Part shown: positions 1 to 8,956 of the stretch, one piece after another | How positions within the stretch are numbered: position 1 is the stretch's first letter | Layout of the letters: each line of letters begins with the position of its first letter | Assembly: GCA_017545485.1 (NCBI GenBank) | Contig: JAFWMY010000002.1 | Coordinates: 71,688-132,027 of the forward strand | Reading direction: 5' to 3' | DNA: 60,340 bases | Origin: Candidatus Saccharimonadota bacterium | GTDB lineage: Bacteria; Patescibacteriota; Saccharimonadia; Saccharimonadales; Saccharimonadaceae | Notes under the pieces: generated by a model | What the model was told of the DNA's origin: nothing | The model's input: the letters and a program-made list of their open reading frames with translations, nothing else | The model's database searches: none | Program-made: the position numbers and the translations under genes

Positions 1-123
1 AGTTATCTCGTGCCGATGTTTGTAGCGGCTTTATTCTATCTTGCAACAATTTATCTGATTACATTTATTGTGAAGCGTATTGAAAAGGGGCTGCGGCGGA
101 GCGATTTAAGGGCGGAGGAATAA
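1..123 (+). CDS. amino-acid ABC transporter permease, C-terminal end (partial)
   Basis: The window opens inside a gene. The last 40 codons are readable and end in TAA at 121-123. They encode a hydrophobic segment (PMFVAALFYLATIYLITFIV) followed by a basic/acidic tail, as at the end of HisM/GlnP-type permeases. The next gene starts at the very next base and encodes the matching ATPase, so the two are surely one operon. The permease would form the membrane channel for polar amino acids. The assignment rests on context and the last membrane helix only. Confidence 0.7.
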   Translation, partial: SYLVPMFVAALFYLATIYLITFIVKRIEKGLRRSDLRAEE

Positions 124-858
124 ATGGAAAACAAAGAAACTGATTTGGTTATAAAAAATTTGCACAAATCGTTTGGCAAAAATAAAGTGTTAAATGGAAT
201 AAATTTTGAGCTCCGTGAAGGCGAGCGAGTGGTGGTGCTCGGGCCATCTGGGTCTGGCAAGTCAACCTTCTTACGCTGTATTAACTGGATGGAAGAGCCA
301 ACTTCTGGTGAAATTATCTTTGATGGTGAAGTAGTGACGGAGAAAAATGTACGGCGAGTAAGACGAAATCTTGGAATGGTATTTCAACATTTTAACTTAA
401 TCTCTAATATGACGGTGATGGACAACTTGTTGTTGGCGCCACTGAAATTAAAGCTAATGAAACGCGGTGAAGCAGAAAAACGTGCGATGGAATTATTAAA
501 GCACATTGGGCTACTTGGGAAAGCAAACGCTTACCCTGCTTCCCTGTCTGGGGGGCAAAAACAACGCATTGCCATCATTCGGGCGATGATGCTAAATCCT
601 GAAGTATTGCTATTTGACGAGCCAACATCGGCGCTAGATCCAGAATCAATTGGGGATGTGTTGTCTTTGATTCGTGAACTGGCAGACAGGGGGATGACAA
701 TTATGATTGTGACGCATGAGATGAGTTTTGCAAAAGAAATTGCGACAAGAATTGTGTTTATTGATAAAGGGCGAATCATTGAAGAAGGCACCCCTAAGGA
801 ATTCTTTGAAAATCCAAAGACTCCTAGAGTACGGGAATTTTTGAAAAAGGTTTTGTAA
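124..858 (+). CDS. glnQ: polar amino-acid ABC transporter ATP-binding protein (GlnQ-like)
   Basis: A 244-residue ABC ATPase that powers amino-acid import together with the permease just upstream (no gap between stop and start). Visible motifs are Walker A GPSGSGKST at residues 40-48, the Q-loop FQHFN, the signature LSGGQKQR, Walker B VLLFDEPTSALDP and the switch histidine in IVTHEM. The tail FIDKGRIIEEGTPKEFF is typical of the GlnQ/HisP group. Length is normal. The substrate is not readable from sequence; glutamine, glutamate or a basic amino acid are possible. No substrate-binding protein is visible in the window; it may lie upstream. Confidence 0.9.
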   Translation: MENKETDLVIKNLHKSFGKNKVLNGINFELREGERVVVLGPSGSGKSTFLRCINWMEEPTSGEIIFDGEVVTEKNVRRVRRNLGMVFQHFNLISNMTVMDNLLLAPLKLKLMKRGEAEKRAMELLKHIGLLGKANAYPASLSGGQKQRIAIIRAMMLNPEVLLFDEPTSALDPESIGDVLSLIRELADRGMTIMIVTHEMSFAKEIATRIVFIDKGRIIEEGTPKEFFENPKTPRVREFLKKVL

Positions 859-923
859 ATTTATTTGGCGATTGTAACTGTTTTTGTGGGCGCAAAGATT
901 TGCTTAAAAGGGTGGCTCCGTGA

Positions 924-929
924 TATAAT
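924..929 (+). promoter_or_regulatory. -10 box of acetate kinase promoter
   Basis: TATAAT lies 24 nt before the ackA start, followed by a short leader with the Shine-Dalgarno sequence AAAGGAG. ackA therefore has a normal leader, unlike many genes in this window. Confidence 0.6.
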
Positions 930-953
930 AACGTCAATCGTAAAGGAGAAAAA

Positions 954-2147
954 ATGAAAATATTATGTGTCAATGCAGGCTCATCTTCTTTGAAGTTCCA
1001 ACTTTATGATATGCCTGCCGAAATAGCTATTATTGGTGGTTATGTAGAAAAAATTGGAGCGGACGATAGCTTTTATACTATTAAACACGAGGGTAAAAAG
1101 ACTGAGACCGCAAAACCTATCAAGAATCATACTGACGCTGTAAAAATAATGCTAGAAGAACTAGTAAATTATGGGGCTGTGAAAGATTTAAGTGAAATTC
1201 GGGGAGTTGGACATCGTGTAGTGCATGGTGGTGAGAAGTATGCAAAATCAGTAGTGATTGATGAAGAAGTCATGAAAGATATCAAGGAGTTTTCTAAATT
1301 TGCGCCTCTACATCATCCTGGGAATATGGCTGGGATTCGGGCGATGCAAAAGGCTTTGCCAGAGGCTGTGCAGGTGGCAGTATTTGACACGGCATTTCAC
1401 CAGACAATTCCAAAGGTTCAATATATGTATCCTGTACCGATTGAATGGTATGAGAAATATGGAGTAAGAAAATATGGTTTTCATGGTACGAGTCATAAAT
1501 ATATTACAGAAGTAATGCAAAAGAAGCTCGGCAAAGAAAAGGTAAATCTGATTGTGTGCCATGTGGGGTCTGGGGCTTCAATTACCGCTGTAAAAGACGG
1601 CAAAAGCTATGATACTACTATGGGATTAACTCCGCTTGATGGTCTGATGATGGGCACACGTTCTGGTTCAATTGACCCGTCAATTATCAAATATATGATT
1701 GATGAGGCTGGGATGAAGTACGATGAAGTTGATGATGCCCTGAACAAAAAATCTGGGCTTAAAGGTGTTTGTGGGTTTAATGACAACCGTGACGTAGAGA
1801 AAGCGATTGAAGAGGGCGACGAAAACGCTCGCTTGGCACTTGATATGTATGTTGACCGGATTGACCGCTACATCGCGGAGTACTACTTGGAGCTCGGTGG
1901 CGAAGTAGATGCTATTGTATTTACAGCGGGCGTGCTAGAAAATGGTGCCGAGACACGCGAGACTATTATTGAGGGATTAGCGCCACTGGGAATTAAGATT
2001 AATCGTGAGGTAAACGATGCAATTGCAAGTTTTAAGGAAATCACTAGTGGTATTATTACAACAGAAGATTCCACGGTGCCGGTATATGTAGAGCCGACAA
2101 ATGAAGAAGTGATGATTATACGTGATGCGTATAAACTTTGTAAATAG
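954..2147 (+). CDS. ackA: acetate kinase
   Basis: A 397-residue acetate kinase, converting acetyl phosphate and ADP to acetate and ATP, a substrate-level ATP source expected in a fermenting reduced genome. Both family signatures are visible: VNAGSSSLKF at residues 6-15 and the MGTRSGSIDP block near 233-242. The acetyl-phosphate arginine (HR at 88-89), the catalytic Asp145 in VFDTAFH, His178 and Arg236 are in place. Length is normal. The start is supported by AAAGGAG 6 nt upstream. No phosphotransacetylase gene is adjacent. A strong terminator follows. Confidence 0.97.
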   Translation: MKILCVNAGSSSLKFQLYDMPAEIAIIGGYVEKIGADDSFYTIKHEGKKTETAKPIKNHTDAVKIMLEELVNYGAVKDLSEIRGVGHRVVHGGEKYAKSVVIDEEVMKDIKEFSKFAPLHHPGNMAGIRAMQKALPEAVQVAVFDTAFHQTIPKVQYMYPVPIEWYEKYGVRKYGFHGTSHKYITEVMQKKLGKEKVNLIVCHVGSGASITAVKDGKSYDTTMGLTPLDGLMMGTRSGSIDPSIIKYMIDEAGMKYDEVDDALNKKSGLKGVCGFNDNRDVEKAIEEGDENARLALDMYVDRIDRYIAEYYLELGGEVDAIVFTAGVLENGAETRETIIEGLAPLGIKINREVNDAIASFKEITSGIITTEDSTVPVYVEPTNEEVMIIRDAYKLCK

Positions 2148-2162
2148 GTAGTTAGGTGGTTT

Positions 2163-2190
2163 AAAAAGACGGCCGCGAGGTCGTCTTTTT
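2163..2190 (+). terminator. rho-independent terminator after ackA
   Basis: A 12-bp stem (AAAAAGACGGCC / GGTCGTCTTTTT, one G-U pair) with a GCGA tetraloop and a T tract. Its A-rich left arm could also stop transcription from the minus-strand side. Confidence 0.85.
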
Positions 2191-2247
2191 GTGGAGGTGG
2201 GTTGGTTTTTGGTTGGTGTTTGAGCGAATTACGGGGGAGTTAAAATC

Positions 2248-5200
2248 TTAATTTGCGAGTGTAAAAGATCTGCCTGATGGTGGAGTAGCAGTAACTGAAG
2301 TAGTATTACCGTAAAGATTAGAAGTAGTATTGGCGATTGGCCCCGTAGTTGTTCCATTATTAGTCTTTGGAATAGTGACAGACCAGGTGGTGGCGCTGTA
2401 GCCGGCAGAATTAAACATGTTAGACATGTTCGTCACACTAGAAGTGTTCCAGGAGGAGAGGTCTAGAGTGAAGGAAGTGGCACTGTAGCCGGCAGTGTTG
2501 AACATATTAGACATATTTTCCACACTAGAAGTATCCCAAGAAGAGAGATTGCCAATAGACCAGGTGGTAGCATTGTAACCGGTGTTGGCGAATAGTTCAC
2601 TCATATCTGTCACGCTAGAAGTGTTCCAGGAAGAGAGATTGCCAATAGACCAGGTGGTAGCAAGGAAGCCAGCACCATCAAACATTTCATACATGTTTGT
2701 TACGCTAGAAGTGTTCCAGGAGGAGAGGTCTAGAGTGAAGGAAGTGGCACTGTAGCCGGCAGAGCGAAACATACCAGCCATATCCGCCACATTAGAGGTA
2801 TCCCAGGAGCAAAGGTTGCCAACGGACCAAGTAGTAGCGTTGAAGCCGGTGGTGGCAAACATGCCATACATATTTGTCACACTAGAGGTATTCCATGAAG
2901 AAAGGTCGCCAACGGACCAAGTAGTAGCGTTGAAGCCGGCAGCATGAAACATATAACGCATGTTTGTTACGCTAGAAGTATCCCAGGAGGAAAGATCCAA
3001 GATGAAGTTGGCGGCGTTGTAGCCGGTATGGCCAAAAATACTGGACATACTTGTAACCATAATTGTACCCCATGTAGAGATTGTGGTTAAGTCAGACAAG
3101 GCTCTCATTTCATTAAAGAAATAATTAGAGCTTTTATTCATGAAAATCGTTGTGGCTTCGGAGTAATAGTAGATAGTAGAGTTAGACGAATCATACCAGG
3201 CATAAATAGGGTATGGTGAAGAGCTGTCTGAAATGGTGTTTTCAGTAGAAGAAGAAAAATTGTTTGGTAGAGTGTTAGAACGGACGATAGCAGTAATAGC
3301 AGTATCTTGAGTAGAGTAGGTAGCTGAACTGTTCCCTGCTAAACGTTTAAGTTTTTGGTTAACAGTTTGTCCAGTGTCAAGATAAGCGCCTTCTACCCAG
3401 ACAGCATAAAGGGTGATGGTGTTGCCAGTAGTAGTGAGGTTAGTGACTTTTTGCTCGTCACTATAAAATGTACCAGTACCGTCAGCGGCTGTATTCCAGC
3501 CACGGAATATATAACCAGTAAGAGCAAAGGTGCTAGCCTTGATAGCAGTGGCAGTATCTCTTGCTATGGTCTGGTTAGTCATAGTCCCAGTAGCAGAACC
3601 AGAAGTACCACCTACGCTAGTTTCGTTAGCATTAAAGGCAATGTAATAAACTTCATCCCATTGAGCATAAAGAGTAATGTTATCACCATCGGAAACAACG
3701 GACGATGCTAAAGTGCCTGCAGTAATTGTAGTACCGGTACCATCAGCTTTGGTGTTCCAGTCTTTAAACTGGCTGTTTGCTGGAGCGGTGAAAGAATTTG
3801 ATTTAACTGTTGTAGAATTAATATCTCCCGTCTGTCCTGTCATAGTGCCAGTACCACCATTAGCGTTGTAGTTAATAGTAGCAGTACCGTTAGAAGCAAC
3901 ACATCTTACGGATTCGCCATAGCGTTTGTAATTACTGCTATATGAAGCAGCATTATAAGCGGCAGTGTAATAGGCATAACGGTCGCTATAGTTAGTAGAA
4001 GTCCAGAGCCTTATAGAGTTTGTCTGACCAGAAAAACTGGTACCATTACGATAACCGGCATAAATGAAACTATATGGCGCAGCACTCATTTTAACATAAG
4101 AATTATTGCCGGAAGTAGTGCGGAGATTATTATATATTGCACTGGTAGGCAAATCCCAACCTTTAGGACAAATGGAAGTAGTGATGTTTTGGCCGGACGT
4201 GCTATAAGCATCAACTGATGCAATAGCTGCAGCAAAACTATAGTAGCCACCGTAAGTGCTATCAGTGAGAATTTTGGGGCTGATTCTAGTATCTGCGTTA
4301 TCAGTAGTTTCAAATGCCGTAGTAGAAGCTGGAGCCATAAAGGTAGCACCAGGCGGGAGATCTGTGTCATATGATGTTAATAAAATATCACTATTGTTAC
4401 CATAGTTTAGATTTTTAGTAATCCATAGTTGTCCATCTACTAGTTTAGCTATAGTATAAGATTGTCCATCTCTTGCGTCTATTAAACTATATGTGCCAGA
4501 TGAGGTATCTGCAGTAGGAAGATTGGCCTTCATACTAGGTTTTACATCTTGGAGACAAACTGCATCTGTAGAAGAATTACCAGTGCCGATTGTCGTGGCA
4601 GATGGATTACAACTGTTATTTGCCCAAACAGCATAAAGCACGGCATTGGTGTCTCTGGTTTTGAATGCACCAGACGCTTGAACTTCGTTACCATTTTTAT
4701 CCATCCAGCCTAAAAAAGTATAACCAATGCGAGTGGGAGTAGAGCTACTCACAACGTGGGTAGCAATGCTATTGGCAACAATTGTCTGAGAAGCGGGCGC
4801 TCCAGAACCCCCATTGGCGTTATAGGATAATACATAATTTATAGGATTAGAAGCAATGCATCTAACAGAACCGCCGTAAGACTTGCTAATATACTTACCA
4901 TAGTAACTGCCTGTCCCTGGGTAAACGGTAGAAGAATTCAAATACATTAGGTAAGCGCTATCGCCAGAATAAGTCGTTGACGACCAATAATAGCCGCCAG
5001 AGCCACGATCACGAATCGCATCAGTACTGTAGCCAGAATAAATAAAATTATTAGGATACCTACGGAAAGCCTTAGTAGCAGTATCACCGGCCATGTTTAT
5101 CGTGGCGCTCGTGTAACGAGAATTACCACTATTAGTTGTGTCTTCATAAGCAGTTTTTAGTTCGTGCATGATTTTATAACCTAAATTATAAAATTCGCGA

Positions 5201-6738
5201 TAAGTAGATGGAGTTCCAGTTACATTCACTCCACCAGTATTGTTTGAAGCATATGCACTACCGCCAGTAGGCAAATGCCAGCCGACTGGACAAAGAGAAG
5301 TATTGACAACGGAACTATTATTTGTAGAAATAGCAGCGAGGTTTGCTATCGCAGCGTGCCAAGTATAATGATTGCCATAAGAATAAATTGTTGCACCATT
5401 CCCTGTCGGATTGAGAGTGCGAGCAAAAGTGTTAGTATTATTATAGCGGGGAAATCTATATTTAGAATTGTTAATATTACCAATATTTATAGTATTATTA
5501 CTACCATCCGTACTATATAAACTATTGGCAACAGTGCTATTATATTCCCATGAAGATTCTGGGTTGGCTAGTCCAGAGAAGTTACCATAAGTGGCGCTAG
5601 TTCCATAGCCCTGTGCAAGAGCGCCATCACTATTATACGCTGCGATATTTTCTAGTCTTAGATTTTCTATCATCCAACATTGTCCATCAGCTAGTCTGGC
5701 TATGGCGTAGGTATCATTATCGCGCTGGTCTGTTAAGGCAGTGACGCTGTTTTTGGTTAGATCTAATGCTCCGGTAGTACTGTCATATGTAGCAGTATCT
5801 AGGCTGTTACAGCCCATCCAGCCTTGTAAATTGCCTTGGCTTGGTATCCAAACAGCATATAGTTTTACAATGCCATCATTATCAGTATCATTATCTATAA
5901 AACCATTAGGGAGAGTGACGGTTTCTTGTGGACCATAAACGATTGGATTATTAGTGTTATCATTATCTATGAGCTTTGCTCCAGCATTCTGGTCAGTGCT
6001 CCAGCCTGCAAAGCCATAGCCGGTCCTACTGAAGTTACTAGCGATTAGATTTACTGCATCACCATCTTTAACTCCAGTATGGATTATTCCGGTACCAGCT
6101 GCACCCATAGTACCAGCATCTGCATTATTACCATCATAAGCAATGTTCACTCTAGTACAAGTTTCGTCTACGGTGAGGTAATATACTATAGCACCATTAT
6201 TAGCCATTTGATAGGCTCCTGGGATAATAGTGTCGTCTACCTTAACGCCATAGTAAATAGAAAAGGTATCATTAATGTCACTACTAGGGCTAGCAGTTTG
6301 AGCTGAAGTCTTAATAACTGATGTGTTTGTAGATAATGGCGAGAAGACTGTGTTACTTGTTGGATTAGAAGTTAGAGTATATCCCCATTTGTTTGTATTA
6401 TTAGAACTGCTAAGTGCAGATGTGCCATTTACTGCAGTGAAGGATGCGGTAGTGGTACCATCCCCATTTAGATATAAGTCACTGCCATTAGGAGTAGCAA
6501 TGTTTAGGTTATAGCCTGCACGACAGTTTGATTGTACGTTAATAGACTCTTCTTTTATAGAAGTGTTGGTTCCAGAAGGTGAAACGTCTAGTGAAACAGA
6601 ATTACTTGTAGTTATAGAAATAGAGTAGGCAAAAACAGAATTAGAGTTAAAACAAACGTTAAGATAAATAGAAAATAATGAGATACCAAAAAACAAACAC
6701 AGTGCCCCAAAAATACTCTTTGTTTTTGTTCTTTTCAC
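2248..6738 (-). CDS. giant secreted surface protein: InlB-type repeats, two FISUMP domains, DUF285 repeats
   Basis: A 1496-residue exported protein, probably an adhesin. It starts with GTG and has a signal peptide (basic MKRTKTK, then a hydrophobic core to about residue 38). Approximate order: N-terminal domain 39-185; InlB/Listeria-Bacteroides repeat 190-297, closing in LYAVW; FISUMP-type domain 303-623 (DGQCWMIENLRL, CPVGWHLPTGG, SVRCIAS); InlB repeat 625-706; second FISUMP-type domain 720-946; two more InlB repeats 950-1116; then about seven BspA-like DUF285 units around 1246-1455 with the core SSWNTSSVTNM. No LPXTG motif, C-terminal helix or lipobox is visible, so its attachment to the cell is unclear. 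It is a domain paralogue of the protein at 10359-12371. Confidence 0.85.
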   Translation of the reverse strand: MKRTKTKSIFGALCLFFGISLFSIYLNVCFNSNSVFAYSISITTSNSVSLDVSPSGTNTSIKEESINVQSNCRAGYNLNIATPNGSDLYLNGDGTTTASFTAVNGTSALSSSNNTNKWGYTLTSNPTSNTVFSPLSTNTSVIKTSAQTASPSSDINDTFSIYYGVKVDDTIIPGAYQMANNGAIVYYLTVDETCTRVNIAYDGNNADAGTMGAAGTGIIHTGVKDGDAVNLIASNFSRTGYGFAGWSTDQNAGAKLIDNDNTNNPIVYGPQETVTLPNGFIDNDTDNDGIVKLYAVWIPSQGNLQGWMGCNSLDTATYDSTTGALDLTKNSVTALTDQRDNDTYAIARLADGQCWMIENLRLENIAAYNSDGALAQGYGTSATYGNFSGLANPESSWEYNSTVANSLYSTDGSNNTINIGNINNSKYRFPRYNNTNTFARTLNPTGNGATIYSYGNHYTWHAAIANLAAISTNNSSVVNTSLCPVGWHLPTGGSAYASNNTGGVNVTGTPSTYREFYNLGYKIMHELKTAYEDTTNSGNSRYTSATINMAGDTATKAFRRYPNNFIYSGYSTDAIRDRGSGGYYWSSTTYSGDSAYLMYLNSSTVYPGTGSYYGKYISKSYGGSVRCIASNPINYVLSYNANGGSGAPASQTIVANSIATHVVSSSTPTRIGYTFLGWMDKNGNEVQASGAFKTRDTNAVLYAVWANNSCNPSATTIGTGNSSTDAVCLQDVKPSMKANLPTADTSSGTYSLIDARDGQSYTIAKLVDGQLWITKNLNYGNNSDILLTSYDTDLPPGATFMAPASTTAFETTDNADTRISPKILTDSTYGGYYSFAAAIASVDAYSTSGQNITTSICPKGWDLPTSAIYNNLRTTSGNNSYVKMSAAPYSFIYAGYRNGTSFSGQTNSIRLWTSTNYSDRYAYYTAAYNAASYSSNYKRYGESVRCVASNGTATINYNANGGTGTMTGQTGDINSTTVKSNSFTAPANSQFKDWNTKADGTGTTITAGTLASSVVSDGDNITLYAQWDEVYYIAFNANETSVGGTSGSATGTMTNQTIARDTATAIKASTFALTGYIFRGWNTAADGTGTFYSDEQKVTNLTTTGNTITLYAVWVEGAYLDTGQTVNQKLKRLAGNSSATYSTQDTAITAIVRSNTLPNNFSSSTENTISDSSSPYPIYAWYDSSNSTIYYYSEATTIFMNKSSNYFFNEMRALSDLTTISTWGTIMVTSMSSIFGHTGYNAANFILDLSSWDTSSVTNMRYMFHAAGFNATTWSVGDLSSWNTSSVTNMYGMFATTGFNATTWSVGNLCSWDTSNVADMAGMFRSAGYSATSFTLDLSSWNTSSVTNMYEMFDGAGFLATTWSIGNLSSWNTSSVTDMSELFANTGYNATTWSIGNLSSWDTSSVENMSNMFNTAGYSATSFTLDLSSWNTSSVTNMSNMFNSAGYSATTWSVTIPKTNNGTTTGPIANTTSNLYGNTTSVTATPPSGRSFTLAN
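2375..3040 (-). repeat. tandem ~90-bp coding repeats (DUF285/BspA-like)
   Basis: About seven units of 29-30 codons, each with SSW(D/N)TSSVTNM, then MF, then G(Y/F)xAT. Two alternating endings occur (TTWSVG or TSFTL), so the array looks built by duplication of unit pairs. Several stretches are almost identical at DNA level, so copy number may vary between strains. Confidence 0.85.
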
Positions 6739-6783
6739 CTTTAAACACCTGTTTGTTAAATGTATGACCTTTTGGTCTCTTTA

Positions 6784-6812
6784 ATTATATAATGCTAAAG
6801 GTTAAAAGGCAA
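6784..6812 (-). promoter_or_regulatory. sigma70-type promoter of the giant surface protein
   Basis: On the minus strand TTGCCT and TATAAT are separated by 17 bp. The transcript would carry a leader of about 40 nt that contains the small hairpin GACC-AAAA-GGTC before the GTG start. Confidence 0.55.
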
Positions 6813-6848
6813 GGGTAATTCTTGTAAAAAACTACTATTAAATTTTGG

Positions 6849-6854
6849 TATAAT
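6849..6854 (+). promoter_or_regulatory. -10 box giving a leaderless xerC mRNA
   Basis: TGGTATAAT (extended -10) ends 6 nt before the ATG at 6861. With normal promoter geometry transcription would start at or next to the start codon. There is no Shine-Dalgarno sequence. Confidence 0.65.
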
Positions 6855-6860
6855 TTAGGT

Positions 6861-7799
6861 ATGGATATTTATGATTTGATTAATGATTTTCTGGAACACC
6901 TAGAGGTGGAGGCTGGGCGAAGTAAAAAAACTGTTGATAACTACCGGCTGTATTTGGAGAGGTTTGTGGAGATTGCGTTGGAAATATTAAATAAAGACGA
7001 AATGAGGCCACAAGATATTACAAAGGAACTACTGCGAAAATATAGAATTAAACTAAACCGTTATGGTTCCGAGAATGGCGAAGAGGATTTAAAAGTGATT
7101 ACGCAGGCATACCATTTGATTGCGCTGAGAGGTTTTTTGAAATATTTGGCGAGGAGAGACATTAAATCATTAGATCCTTCCCTGGTGGAGCTGCCTCATG
7201 TGATTCGTAAGCAAGTGACATTTCTACATTATGACGAGGTAGAAGATATGTTGGAACAAATTGATTTGTCGTCGGAGTCTGGGCTGAGAGATAGGGCAAT
7301 AATTGAATTGTTGTATTCTGGGGGGCTCCGGGTGTCTGAACTAGTGGGGCTAAACCGTGATTCTATCAATCTGGAAAGACGAGAGTTTATGGTGCGAGGA
7401 AAGGGGTCCAAAGACCGTCCAATATTTATTTCGCAATCTGCAGCGGATAGAGTACAGGATTATTTAGATGCAAGGACCGATTCCCTACCGGCGCTGTTCT
7501 TGAATAACTCGCGTAATTTGCAAACAGCAGACACGTCTGGCGATTATCGGCGAATGACGGTGAGGAGCGTGGAAAGAATTGTAGAAAAATATGCACGATT
7601 GGCTGGGATTACGAAGCACGTTTCGCCACATACTTTGCGCCATTCGTTTGCAACGGATTTACTGATGAATGGGGCGGATTTAAGGGCGGTACAATCCATG
7701 CTGGGACATGCGGATATTTCTACGACGCAGATTTATACGCATGTGACGGATGCGCATTTAAGAGAAATCCATGAAAAGTTTCATAGTGAAACGAAGTAA
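6861..7799 (+). CDS. xerC: tyrosine recombinase, XerC/XerD type
   Basis: A 312-residue site-specific recombinase, probably the one resolving chromosome dimers with FtsK (encoded at 23103-25286). The SAM-like DNA-binding domain covers about residues 1-110. The catalytic set is complete: Arg157 in GGLRVSE, Lys181 in GKGSKDR, His257 and Arg260 in HTLRH, His283 in LGHADIS and Tyr292 in TQIYTHV. It stands alone, with no att-like repeats or phage genes nearby, which favours a housekeeping Xer protein over a mobile-element integrase. XerC cannot be told from XerD here. Confidence 0.92.
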   Translation: MDIYDLINDFLEHLEVEAGRSKKTVDNYRLYLERFVEIALEILNKDEMRPQDITKELLRKYRIKLNRYGSENGEEDLKVITQAYHLIALRGFLKYLARRDIKSLDPSLVELPHVIRKQVTFLHYDEVEDMLEQIDLSSESGLRDRAIIELLYSGGLRVSELVGLNRDSINLERREFMVRGKGSKDRPIFISQSAADRVQDYLDARTDSLPALFLNNSRNLQTADTSGDYRRMTVRSVERIVEKYARLAGITKHVSPHTLRHSFATDLLMNGADLRAVQSMLGHADISTTQIYTHVTDAHLREIHEKFHSETK

Positions 7800-7821
7800 G
7801 TTTTATTAATTATTATCCTAT

Positions 7822-8949
7822 TTATGAACTGCTCAACAATAATAGCAATGCATCTGCATCACCCATTGTAAAGTAAGTATTCATTATATCAGTAGAACCA
7901 AGTTGCCCATTCCCATTAATATTTATCCAGTCATCAAATTTATAACCAGAGACCAATGCTGGATAAAGATAATAATTTGTTCCGGGCGTGAGATTTGGAC
8001 AAGTGTAATAACCATGAGAAGAATCAGTCAATGGACAATTAATCAGACTGCCACTAGCAGACCCAACCCTCACATTCACTGACGACACGCCAGAGTATCC
8101 ATAGTCTCTATTATCGTCCATTATTACGAGATTATACTTGGGCCCTGGTTCTGGCTCGGGTTCTGGCTCTGGTTCGGGCTCGGGTTCTGGAGTATATATT
8201 ACAATTGCATTGGGGTCATATAGACGGATAACTGTAGAAATAGTGGACGGGGTGTTGTCGCCTACGCCATACCAACATGTACGAATATAAAAATCATAAA
8301 AGGCTGAAACATTTGAAGCGTTTTTACCACTACCGTCAACGACACTGGTGCTATTGTCGTCTTTTACTGCTACTATATATATCCCCTCAACTCCATTTTC
8401 TGCTAAACGTGCATTTGAAATATCTGCAGTAATGTTGCTATGTTCGTTGGAATAAATTAAATGTGGGTAAGTCATAGCAGGAACTAAAAACCCACTGTCG
8501 AAGGTTTTTATTGCTTGGCTAACAACGTCATCAGATAATTCATTTTTGGAAAGGTTCGCATATTCGCCTAAATAATTGATATTGATGGCGAAAGGTTGCT
8601 TGTTTTCGGTACTTGGCCATTGAATTTGGTACATATCATCGCAAGAACCGATTGAGAACTGTGTTACATCAGAATTTGAACTGTTGAGCTCTATGGCGTT
8701 GTCCGTGATGCGTTCCCATAGTTTGGAGTAGCGACCGTCTAGGCCTTCCATGTCAGAAATGTAGGCAGAATGGATAAAGCGAAGTGCTTCGGCTTGAGCG
8801 TCAATTTGTTCGCGTGTGAGGGTGGTTTCTAGAGAGGTTTGAGCCCCGGCAGTGCCATTACTCATGACGGCGACAACAGCTACTGCAACCATGGAAAAAA
8901 TGCCTACGGCAAGCGTTACTTCAATGAGAGTGTCACCCTTTTTAATCAT
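7822..8949 (-). CDS. type IV prepilin-like / pseudopilin protein with EP repeat
   Basis: Starting at the ATG at 8949 gives 375 residues, beginning MIKKGDTLIEV. This fits a class III prepilin leader: a short basic leader, cleavage after Gly, then T-L-I-E with Glu5 and a hydrophobic helix to about residue 30. The start is chosen because the N-terminus fits and because TATAAT ends 6 nt upstream. The body is large and unlike major pilins; it contains an (EP)n stretch near 8140-8200 and a C-terminal domain with YNLVIMDDN. It is probably a minor pilin or pilus-tip protein processed by the peptidase gene directly upstream. Confidence 0.75.
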   Translation of the reverse strand: MIKKGDTLIEVTLAVGIFSMVAVAVVAVMSNGTAGAQTSLETTLTREQIDAQAEALRFIHSAYISDMEGLDGRYSKLWERITDNAIELNSSNSDVTQFSIGSCDDMYQIQWPSTENKQPFAININYLGEYANLSKNELSDDVVSQAIKTFDSGFLVPAMTYPHLIYSNEHSNITADISNARLAENGVEGIYIVAVKDDNSTSVVDGSGKNASNVSAFYDFYIRTCWYGVGDNTPSTISTVIRLYDPNAIVIYTPEPEPEPEPEPEPEPGPKYNLVIMDDNRDYGYSGVSSVNVRVGSASGSLINCPLTDSSHGYYTCPNLTPGTNYYLYPALVSGYKFDDWININGNGQLGSTDIMNTYFTMGDADALLLLLSSS

Positions 8950-8956
8950 AAGCTTA

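Noticed and set aside
2375-3040. CRISPR array
   Set aside because: The regular ~90-bp repeats are in-frame coding repeats of a surface protein, with no unique spacers between short repeats.
3355-6514. Several long plus-strand frames opposite the giant surface protein
   Set aside because: Low-complexity repeats free of stops on the opposite strand produce such shadows; none has start signals or recognisable domains.
6861-7799. Integrase of a mobile element
   Set aside because: No direct repeats, tRNA target or phage/ICE genes nearby; FtsK is present in the window and the protein has ordinary Xer size and motifs.
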